The notes below the pieces were generated by a model, which worked only from the letters and a program-made list of their open reading frames with translations, searched no databases and was not told where the DNA came from. Positions 1 through 4,848 of a stretch of 6,742 nucleotides of DNA are shown piece after piece. Every line of letters begins with the position of its first letter. Position 1 is the first letter of the stretch. This DNA comes from Coleofasciculus sp. S288 (GTDB lineage: Bacteria; Cyanobacteriota; Cyanobacteriia; Cyanobacteriales; Coleofasciculaceae): NCBI GenBank assembly GCA_020216575.1, contig JAIUYC010000214.1, forward strand, positions 1 through 6,742, given 5' to 3'. The position numbers and the translations under genes were made by a program.

Positions 1-663
1 CTTTCGCCTCGCACCTCGTTAGCCCATTGTGTTTGGCTGAGTGATAACGATATCACTATCCTGGCAGAAACGCGATCAACGGTAGTCCATAATCCCTTGA
101 GCAACCTGCGTCTGGGCAGTGGCATTGCTCCAATTTTGAAATACCGTCAAGCAGGCGTAAACGTTGCGTTTGGTTGTGATGGTGCTGCTAGCAATGACTC
201 CCAAGACTTACTCGAAGCCATCAAAATTGGTTCAATTCTGCACAACATCACCGATTTAGACTATCACCACTGGATTACACCCCGACAGTCAGTAGAAATA
301 GCTTCCTTGGGAGGGGCAACGGGATTGAATCTAGCTGATGAACTGGGTTCACTAACGGTAGGGAAGAAAGCCGATTTAGTCATGTATGACCTTACCAGTC
401 TCTCACTCTTGCCCCGCACCGATCCAATTGGCTTGCTGATTTTGGGACGGCCAACCAATGCTGTTGATAGTGTTTGGGTGAATGGCAAGCGAGTCGTCGC
501 CGATGGGACGGTAACAACAATTGATGTTGATGCCTTAAGGAAAGAATTGTTTGAGCGTAGCCAATGGAGTGCCACTCGCCAATCTCCAACAACCGCTCAA
601 ATTGAAGCCCATTATCGCAGCGTGATGGGATTGCCGGAGGCCTTTCAGAAAAGTTACTCGTGA
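1..663 (+). CDS. TRZ/ATZ-type amidohydrolase, C-terminal part (5' end outside window)
   Basis: The frame is open from base 1 and ends at TGA 661-663, so this is the last 220 codons of a longer gene. A TTG at 97 could be taken as a start, but the family signature lies upstream of it: AHCVWL (His at 25-27) and HNPLSNLRLGSGIAP (from 88). The metal-ligand Asp sits in GCDGAASND (Asp at 178-180), 51 residues after that His. This order is typical of the S-adenosylhomocysteine/5'-methylthioadenosine deaminase and chlorohydrolase branch of the amidohydrolases, cytosolic metal-dependent deaminases with a TIM barrel. The closing small beta-domain is also visible (GSLTVGKKADLVMYD, then VDSVWVNGKRVVADG). 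The first metal-binding HxH and the HxxE segment would lie before the window. GCDG replaces the more usual GTDG. The substrate cannot be decided from this part; a purine or pterin-like deaminase is possible. It converges with glcD. Confidence 0.9.
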   Translation, partial: LSPRTSLAHCVWLSDNDITILAETRSTVVHNPLSNLRLGSGIAPILKYRQAGVNVAFGCDGAASNDSQDLLEAIKIGSILHNITDLDYHHWITPRQSVEIASLGGATGLNLADELGSLTVGKKADLVMYDLTSLSLLPRTDPIGLLILGRPTNAVDSVWVNGKRVVADGTVTTIDVDALRKELFERSQWSATRQSPTTAQIEAHYRSVMGLPEAFQKSYS

Positions 664-666
664 AAC

Positions 667-708
667 GAGAGGGGTGGGCAGGGGGAACCGAAGTCTTGCT
701 CCCCTCTC
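667..708. terminator. possible bidirectional terminator between convergent genes
   Basis: A perfect 8-bp inverted repeat, GAGAGGGG at 667-674 and CCCCTCTC at 701-708, encloses a G-rich spacer. It begins four bases after the amidohydrolase stop and lies 28 bases past the end of glcD. The + strand continues into an A/T-rich stretch but no clean T-run follows on either strand, so termination is inferred mainly from position and symmetry. The G-rich/C-rich make-up also resembles the low-complexity spacer repeats elsewhere in the window. Confidence 0.3.
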
Positions 709-735
709 AGCTCAAAAATTTATTCCTTTTCCCTC

Positions 736-2211
736 CTAAAAGACTTCTGCTCCCTTGACTTGTTCTGTAATTTGCTGTTTAACATTCGCTGCTTCCCCAC
801 AAGTGCGAGGAGTGGGAAAAATCTTCCCCGGATTGGCTAACCCTTTCGGATTAAAAACTTGATTTATCCACTGCATCGTTTCCAAATCTGTCTCAGTAAA
901 CATATTTGGCATGAAGCATTTCTTATCCGCACCAATCCCATGTTCTCCAGAGATACTACCGCCCACTTTCACACAAAGTTTCAGAATTTCTCCTCCTAAT
1001 TCTTCCACCTTATGCAAAGCACCTGGAACTGAATTATCGTAAAGAATCAAAGGGTGAAGGTTGCCATCGCCTGCATGAAATACATTCGCAATGCGATACC
1101 CATACGTCTCGCTCAACGCTTCAATTTCCTTGAGAACGCCTGCCAGTTGAGTGCGAGGAATAACCCCATCTTGGACAAAATAATCGGGACTCATATGACC
1201 GGCAGCGGCAAAGGCAGCTTTGCGACCTTTCCATAATTTCAAGCGAGTTTCTGGGTCACTCGCTGTTGTGATATTCCGCGCCCCATTCTTTTTGCAAAGT
1301 TCGGCAACTCGCTGTTTATTGGTTTTCACCTCCACCTCTAAACCATCCAGTTCCACTAACAAGATAGAACCCGCATCTCTGGGATAACATCCCGTAGCCA
1401 CAACATCTTCCACTGCGTTAATACTGAGATTGTCCATCATCTCCATGCCAGCAGGGATAATCCCCGCGCCGATAATGTCGGCAACCGCAGCACCCGCTTC
1501 TTCGATGGTGTTGAAGTCAGCTAAGAGGACGCAAATAGATTCCGGTGTCTTGAGGATACGCAGGGTAATTTCTGTGGCAATACCCAACGTGCCTTCAGAA
1601 CCGACAAATAGACCCGTTAGGTCATAACCGGGCATTTCTTGAATCGGTCCCCCAACTTCGACAATAGAGCCATCAGGGAGAACCAGTTTTAAGCCCAAGA
1701 CGTGATTGGTGGTGACGCCATACTTGAGGCAATGGACACCGCCAGAGTTTTCAGCAACATTGCCACCAATGGAGCAAATAATTTGGCTGGAGGGGTCAGG
1801 CGCGTAATAAAAACCAGCACCACTAACCGCTTGCGTCACCCAGTTATTGATGATACCCGGTTGCACGACGATGCGCTGGTTTTCCAGGTCAATGTCGAGG
1901 ATTCGCTTCATCAAGGCGGTGACAATCAAAACGCAATCTTCCACGGGTAGCGCACCACCTGATAAACCTGTACCAGCACCCCGTGCCACCCAAGGGATGT
2001 CGTTTTGGTCGCATATCTTCACTACCTCTGCTACTTGTTCAGTGGTTCGCGGCAGCACCACCACAGCAGGACGCTGGCGATAGCTCGATAAACCATCACA
2101 TTCGTAGGTCAGCAATTCTTCACGACGCCGAACAACACCGTCTTTGCCAACAACGGCTTCAAATTGCTTGAGGATGGGTTTCCAATCACGTTGTATGTCT
2201 TGAGCGATCAT
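736..2211 (-). CDS. glcD: glycolate dehydrogenase FAD-binding subunit GlcD
   Basis: A 491-residue FAD-linked oxidase that should convert glycolate to glyoxylate in photorespiratory glycolate metabolism, passing electrons to a carrier rather than directly to O2. The PCMH-type FAD-binding domain covers about residues 48-220, with RGAGTGLSGGA (77-87), GGNVAENSGGVHCLKYG (149-165) and GSEGTLGI (204-211). The FAD-oxidase C domain covers about 223-466, with HAGDGNLHP (379-387), GSISGEHGIG (418-427) and the terminal NPGKIFP (460-466). Length is normal for GlcD. It starts at ATG 2211; an in-frame TAA lies just upstream with no other start between. The only Shine-Dalgarno-like AGGAG (2241-2237) overlaps the carbonic anhydrase stop and is 25 bases from the ATG, so initiation may depend on coupling or a weak site. 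D-lactate dehydrogenase is the main alternative within the family; the cyanobacterial context favours glycolate. No GlcE or GlcF gene is adjacent. Confidence 0.88.
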   Translation of the reverse strand: MIAQDIQRDWKPILKQFEAVVGKDGVVRRREELLTYECDGLSSYRQRPAVVVLPRTTEQVAEVVKICDQNDIPWVARGAGTGLSGGALPVEDCVLIVTALMKRILDIDLENQRIVVQPGIINNWVTQAVSGAGFYYAPDPSSQIICSIGGNVAENSGGVHCLKYGVTTNHVLGLKLVLPDGSIVEVGGPIQEMPGYDLTGLFVGSEGTLGIATEITLRILKTPESICVLLADFNTIEEAGAAVADIIGAGIIPAGMEMMDNLSINAVEDVVATGCYPRDAGSILLVELDGLEVEVKTNKQRVAELCKKNGARNITTASDPETRLKLWKGRKAAFAAAGHMSPDYFVQDGVIPRTQLAGVLKEIEALSETYGYRIANVFHAGDGNLHPLILYDNSVPGALHKVEELGGEILKLCVKVGGSISGEHGIGADKKCFMPNMFTETDLETMQWINQVFNPKGLANPGKIFPTPRTCGEAANVKQQITEQVKGAEVF

Positions 2212-2241
2212 AGGTGGCCGGAGAAAGATAGTTGCACTCCT

Positions 2242-2979
2242 TTAATGATCGCATACTGGCGAATTTAAAGGTGTTAGGTGGTAAGTATTAAGGTCTTTTC
2301 TCTTGCCGTTTTCGGGGAAAGGTGTTAGCTGTTGTTCGTCTGGTTGGTTTGGGCTATCCCCGTCATGCTCTGCTTTGAGGTGGCAGCGTTCCGTGCTATA
2401 AACAAAGACTCCCCCAGTCTCAATTTTATAGACCCAGCCGTAGAGATTGAGTTGACCTCTATAGAGTTTTGCATGGACAGATGGGTAAGTCCGCAGGTTT
2501 TCAACTTGAGTCAAGACGTTCTCCTCGATCGCAGCATTCAAGAGTTCTTCCCCCTGATATCCCTGGTAGTTTTCTTTAATAATCCGACGGGTTGCCTCTG
2601 CATACTTTAACCAATCATAAACTAAAGGGATTTGTTCAGAAAGGCTACTCGTTTCCAGGAGTCCCTTCATGGCACCGCAGTGGGAGTGACCACATACAAT
2701 AATGTCTTTGATACCTAACACTTCAATCGCGTACTCAATTGCCGCACCTTCAGCGCCCGTGGTTGCACCATAGGGTGGAATGATATTACCAACATTGCGA
2801 ATAATGAAAAGTTCACCCGGTTGGGTTTGAGTAATCAAATTTGGATCAATCCGAGAATCACAGCAAGTAATGAATAGTATTCTAGGGTGCTGTCCGAGAG
2901 CCAGTTGTTCAAACATCTCTCGGTGAGTACTAAAGTAATTCGTTTGAAACTGGTGGACACCCTTAAGCAACTTTCGCAT
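2242..2979 (-). CDS. ccaA: beta-carbonic anhydrase, CcaA/IcfA type with altered tail
   Basis: A 245-residue zinc enzyme interconverting CO2 and bicarbonate. The beta-class zinc ligands are in place: Cys39 in CCDSR, His98 and Cys101 in GHSHCGA; Asp41-Arg43 forms the catalytic dyad. Blocks such as HPRILFITCCDSR, DPNLIT, IRNVGNIIPPYGA, CGHSHCGAMKGLL, PLVYDWLKYAEATRR and GEELLNAA match the cyanobacterial carboxysomal enzyme closely, up to about residue 197. After that the protein differs: carboxysomal CcaA has a tail of roughly 75 residues, whereas here there are about 48 hydrophilic residues that look repeat-derived. No signal peptide is seen, so it should be cytoplasmic or carboxysomal. ATG 2979 aligns with the family N-terminus although no clear ribosome binding site precedes it. 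It is followed after 30 bp by glcD on the same strand. The core call is firm; carboxysome targeting is uncertain because of the tail. Confidence 0.93.
   Translation of the reverse strand: MRKLLKGVHQFQTNYFSTHREMFEQLALGQHPRILFITCCDSRIDPNLITQTQPGELFIIRNVGNIIPPYGATTGAEGAAIEYAIEVLGIKDIIVCGHSHCGAMKGLLETSSLSEQIPLVYDWLKYAEATRRIIKENYQGYQGEELLNAAIEENVLTQVENLRTYPSVHAKLYRGQLNLYGWVYKIETGGVFVYSTERCHLKAEHDGDSPNQPDEQQLTPFPENGKRKDLNTYHLTPLNSPVCDH
2267..2328. repeat. 11-bp direct repeat and spacer-like sequence inside the ccaA tail
   Basis: AAAGGTGTTAG occurs at 2267-2277 and again at 2318-2328, exactly 51 bases (17 codons) apart, giving LTPFP and LTPLN in the translated minus strand. The DNA between, read on the minus strand, runs through GGCAAGAGAAAAGACC and TTAATACTTACCACCTAACACC, which resembles low-complexity spacer repeats of cyanobacteria rather than conserved protein-coding sequence. 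It covers residues about 218-238 of the carbonic anhydrase. Confidence 0.5.
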
Positions 2980-3127
2980 CGTTCAAAATTTTATTTCTAG
3001 AACAACAAAACACCTTTACTGTACTTCTCAGTAGGATTAGTTTGCCGTGTCCTATGCATCAGTTCCATTTTCAGTTAATATCTATAGTTCTGTCCCTGTT
3101 CTTCTATCACTACTCTTATAAGCAAGA

Positions 3128-3283
3128 CAGCTGAAAGCTTACTAGCGAGTCAATTTAACGCCAGTGCTTCATGATCACTTCGTTATAGCAACTCCAATAT
3201 TTTATTAGGCAATCGCTTTATAGATTAGTAACCTATCATTACACTTAACACTGCCTTTTTGCCAGTGATAGCCTAATTTTTTT
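3128..3283 (+). ncRNA. candidate structured small RNA ending at a T7 run
   Basis: On the + strand, a first hairpin (TAACG 3156-3160 with CGTTA 3181-3185, continued by AGTG 3163-3166 with CACT 3176-3179) is followed by a long stem: ATTAGGC 3204-3210 with GCCTAAT 3271-3277, extended past one mismatch by ATC 3212-3214 with GAT 3267-3269. The stem runs directly into seven Ts (3277-3283), as in an intrinsic terminator. An inner hairpin CACTG/CAGTG lies at 3249-3267. A TATAAG box at 3117-3122 could be a -10 element, but no good -35 is visible, so the 5' end is a guess. Both neighbouring genes are on the other strand, so the T-run does not serve a known gene. A small MITE-like element is the alternative. 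Confidence 0.25.
3204..3283 (+). terminator. terminator-like stem followed by T7
   Basis: A 7-bp perfect stem (ATTAGGC/GCCTAAT) plus 3 bp beyond a mismatch encloses about 52 bases that contain a smaller hairpin. The right arm merges with a run of seven Ts. The geometry fits Rho-independent termination only in the + direction; the large internal loop makes it atypical. Confidence 0.35.
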
Positions 3284-3305
3284 ATTTACTACATCTTTTT
3301 CAATA

Positions 3306-3331
3306 ATTCCTTCCTAGATTTAAGAAGGAAT
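3306..3331. repeat. 8-bp perfect inverted repeat
   Basis: ATTCCTTC (3306-3313) pairs with GAAGGAAT (3324-3331) across a 10-base loop. No T-run follows in either direction. It lies about 115 bases past the Uma2 stop, so it could stabilise or end that minus-strand transcript, or be a protein-binding site. Its role is not determined by the sequence. Confidence 0.4.
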
Positions 3332-3393
3332 GTCTGTTAAAATTAAAATGTTCCCGCCCGTTTTGTGGTAATTATCTAATTGCTTACTTCAAG

Positions 3394-3401
3394 GCGATCG
3401 C
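3394..3401. repeat. HIP1 octamer GCGATCGC
   Basis: Perfect copy of the highly iterated palindrome characteristic of many cyanobacterial genomes; supports the taxonomic assignment. Confidence 0.9.
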
Positions 3402-3445
3402 ATTCTAAAATCTTTGCGCGATCGGCAAACCCTTGCTTCCCTAGC

Positions 3446-4141
3446 TTAGATTGAATCAGGGTCTATTCCCATCTGACGCAATCGCTCAGCCAATCGTTCA
3501 GCTCGCTCCTCAAGCTTTCGTCGCTGCGCTTGTTCTTCCCTAATTAAGTCTTCCACCACACGCGGAGACAGGATTGTATCGACGGCTAAAACGAGTTCGG
3601 GAAACTGTTCAGACCTCAATTCTTGCCCACGAGTAAATTCTACTCGCTGATAACCCTCTTCACCCTCAGGATGGCTCAATACCCAGACTCGCTCTTTATT
3701 TGGGTCTACTATCCAATATTCAGAAATATTGACGAGTGCGTACTCAGCTCGTTTCCGGATGTAGTCTTCTCGCCAATTGTCACTCGTTACTTCCACAACC
3801 AGATTCGGCACTTCCCCGAAATCAAGGATACCAGCTCCAGGCCTGGCACAGAGTTGCTCCCAAAGGGATGACGAGCAAACTACAACATCAGGAATGCGGG
3901 ATGAATCAACTTCTGTTCTAACTCCAACAGGGTTGATTGCAATCAGAGAGAGATTTTGACTGACGAAGTAACGCCGTAGTTGATAAACCAAAAATTCGCA
4001 AATGCTTGTATGTAAAGCTGTTGGCGTCGCCATTGGCATTAAATGTCCCCGAAATAGTTCATAGAGGACATCCGGCTCTCCCTGGTAGAACCGATATTCT
4101 TCAAAGGTTAGAGTCTGCTCAGATGCCGCAGACTGAGACAT
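3446..4141 (-). CDS. Uma2-family (DUF820) PD-(D/E)XK nuclease-like protein
   Basis: A 231-residue member of the Uma2 family, very abundant in cyanobacteria, with a restriction-endonuclease-like fold and poorly known function. Numbering from the ATG at 4156 (five codons upstream): LTFEEYRFY (16-24), YELFRGHL with Glu33, RIPDVVV with Asp90, LVVEVTS with Glu122, and YIRKRAEY with Lys135, together forming the expected acidic and lysine catalytic set. EYWIVDP (146-152) is another family block. Residues about 201-229 are rich in Glu, Arg and Leu and probably form a coiled coil (EEQAQRRKLEERAERLAERL). I prefer the ATG at 4141 because GGGGAG lies 7 bases upstream; the ATG at 4156 has no such site and would add only five residues. 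It stands alone with no partner gene, antitoxin or transposase next to it. DNA cleavage is inferred from the fold and has not been shown for this protein. Confidence 0.88.
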   Translation of the reverse strand: MSQSAASEQTLTFEEYRFYQGEPDVLYELFRGHLMPMATPTALHTSICEFLVYQLRRYFVSQNLSLIAINPVGVRTEVDSSRIPDVVVCSSSLWEQLCARPGAGILDFGEVPNLVVEVTSDNWREDYIRKRAEYALVNISEYWIVDPNKERVWVLSHPEGEEGYQRVEFTRGQELRSEQFPELVLAVDTILSPRVVEDLIREEQAQRRKLEERAERLAERLRQMGIDPDSI

Positions 4142-4452
4142 ATCAATTCTCCCCATGATGCTTACAGCGTCGTTCTACCCCTCAGTATGGCGGATGTCTG
4201 GCCTCTTCAATCGCTCGAAGTGCCAACGCATTTTTTCATCGCCTTTGCCGCCAATGATAGGTCAGGTTGATATTGATATTAGTTTTAATTTGTGATATAC
4301 GGATGAACGGGCTATTGATTCAACTCGCTGGGGAGTGCCGAGCGAAATCTGGAAAACAGCACAAAAAGCCCTAGAGCTAGCTTGTGGTTTCCTTGGGGAG
4401 CAAGCGCTACCCTCTTAGGGGAATCACGCTATTAATTCAGGAAAAAACAGGG
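4142..4452. other. intergenic region with a possible coding remnant
   Basis: About 310 bases separating the divergent Uma2 gene and the small + strand gene. A + strand stretch between stops (4296-4418) reads protein-like residues including WGVPSEIWKTAQKALELA and GFLGEQALPS, but has no good start and is only about 40 codons. It may be a worn gene remnant; I do not recognise the family. TTGATA (4273-4278) and GATATA (4294-4299), 15 bases apart, form a weak + strand promoter candidate for the small downstream gene. Confidence 0.3.
4149..4154 (-). promoter_or_regulatory. ribosome binding site deciding the Uma2 start
   Basis: GGGGAG on the minus strand, 7 bases before the ATG at 4141, is a good Shine-Dalgarno match. 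It overlaps the codons that follow the alternative ATG at 4156 and argues for the downstream start. Confidence 0.6.
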
Positions 4453-4662
4453 ATGCATCAAAAATCGCGCAAATCATTCCAGAGAAGGGATACCTATGAA
4501 ATTGCCAATCTGCTCAACGCAATTAAGCTAAACCCCACTATTTTTATTTGGGGATTACTTTTGGGATTCACTTGGGGGTTCTTGCTGACAGACTCTTTCT
4601 CTAAAGTTCCAATCCTGGAAAACGTCTTACAACAGTTGGAATCTACGAACTTGCAGGAATAA
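4453..4662 (+). CDS. possible small single-span membrane protein, unknown function
   Basis: A 69-residue reading frame that I do not recognise. The N-terminus is basic (MHQKSRKSFQRRD), residues about 28-46 form one hydrophobic helix (PTIFIWGLLLGFTWGFLL), and a short polar, acidic C-terminus follows (VLQQLESTNLQE). Gly34, Gly38 and Gly42 are spaced four apart in the helix, a glycine-zipper pattern that often supports helix packing. The charge distribution predicts a cytoplasmic N-terminus. ATG 4453 is chosen because AGGA at 4439-4442 lies 10 bases upstream; an in-frame GTG at 4384 would add 23 residues but has no evident ribosome site. The stop is TAA, followed five bases later by a run of seven Ts (4668-4674). 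No homologue is known to me and it could be a chance frame; the organised charge-helix-charge pattern is the main support. Confidence 0.4.
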   Translation: MHQKSRKSFQRRDTYEIANLLNAIKLNPTIFIWGLLLGFTWGFLLTDSFSKVPILENVLQQLESTNLQE

Positions 4663-4677
4663 TGATGTTTTTTTAGA

Positions 4678-4685
4678 GCGATCGC
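4678..4685. repeat. HIP1 octamer GCGATCGC
   Basis: Perfect copy of the cyanobacterial HIP1 palindrome, in the spacer just after the T-run behind the small + strand gene. Confidence 0.9.
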
Positions 4686-4696
4686 AACAAGATATA

Positions 4697-4760
4697 CCAA
4701 AAGGCAGAGGGCAAAGGGCAGTGGTTCGACAGGCTCACCAATCGGGCAGAAGGGAAAAGA
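4697..4760. repeat. heptamer tandem repeat (STRR-like) with spacer-repeat flank
   Basis: Three tandem heptamers, GGCAGAG, GGCAAAG and GGCAGTG, occupy 4703-4723 and are followed by GGTTCGACAGGCTCACCA (4723-4740) and another GGGCAGAAGGGAAAAG stretch. Degenerate 7-base tandem repeats (STRR) are known in cyanobacterial spacers, and a TTCGACAGGCTCA core recurs between genes in many bacteria. No protein reading is supported here. Confidence 0.55.
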
Positions 4761-4798
4761 TTGACGGGTCTAGGTTTCAGGATTTTGCGAGACTCAAG

Positions 4799-4814
4799 AG
4801 TCGCCTTGGCGACT
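4799..4814 (-). terminator. compact hairpin downstream of the nucleotidyltransferase gene
   Basis: AGTCGCC (4799-4805) and GGCGACT (4808-4814) form a perfect 7-bp GC-rich palindrome with a 2-base centre, realistically a 6-bp stem with a 4-base loop. It lies 34 bases past the TAG of the minus-strand gene. No T-run follows, so it is a terminator or mRNA-end stabiliser only by position. It overlaps an alternative hairpin GACTC/GAGTC (4791-4802), so only one can form at a time. Confidence 0.35.
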
Positions 4815-4848
4815 GCTATAACTGTCCACTTGCCCTATTTTGTAACTA

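Larger units (their letters stand above)
2980..3445. other. 466-bp AT-rich intergenic region with inverted repeats
   Basis: No credible protein gene is seen on either strand. It should hold the promoter of the carbonic anhydrase-glcD pair and the 3' end of the Uma2 transcript, both on the minus strand. Minus-strand TTGCCT and TATAAC, 19 bases apart around 3183-3213, are a weak promoter candidate. Symmetrical sequences are TACTG/CAGTA near 3018-3034, TAACG-AGTG/CACT-CGTTA at 3156-3185, the long stem at 3204-3277 and the 8-bp stem at 3306-3331. One perfect HIP1 octamer lies at 3394-3401. No NtcA-type GTA-N8-TAC box was found. Confidence 0.6.

Noticed and set aside
97..99. TTG as start of a 188-residue amidohydrolase
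   Set aside because: Conserved family residues are encoded upstream in the same frame from base 1.
3018..3034. TACTG/CAGTA symmetry as an NtcA or LysR-type operator for ccaA
   Set aside because: It does not fit GTA-N8-TAC, and the 5-bp symmetry alone is too weak to name a regulator.
2997..3059. 20-codon minus-strand leader frame (MHRTRQTNPTEKYSKGVLLF) before ccaA
   Set aside because: Too short and with no ribosome site or attenuator features; likely chance.
4155..4295. 46-codon + strand frame divergent from and overlapping the Uma2 start
   Set aside because: No recognisable features, no ribosome site, and it overlaps the start region of a firm gene.
4384..4452. GTG start giving a 92-residue small protein
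   Set aside because: No ribosome site is visible before the GTG, while the ATG at 4453 has AGGA 10 bases upstream.
4494..4700. 68-codon minus-strand frame opposite the small membrane protein
   Set aside because: No ribosome site or organised composition; the + strand reading has a better start and a coherent membrane helix.
4697..4760. Repeat cluster as a CRISPR array
   Set aside because: Units are 7 bases, degenerate and contiguous, with no spacers of regular length.
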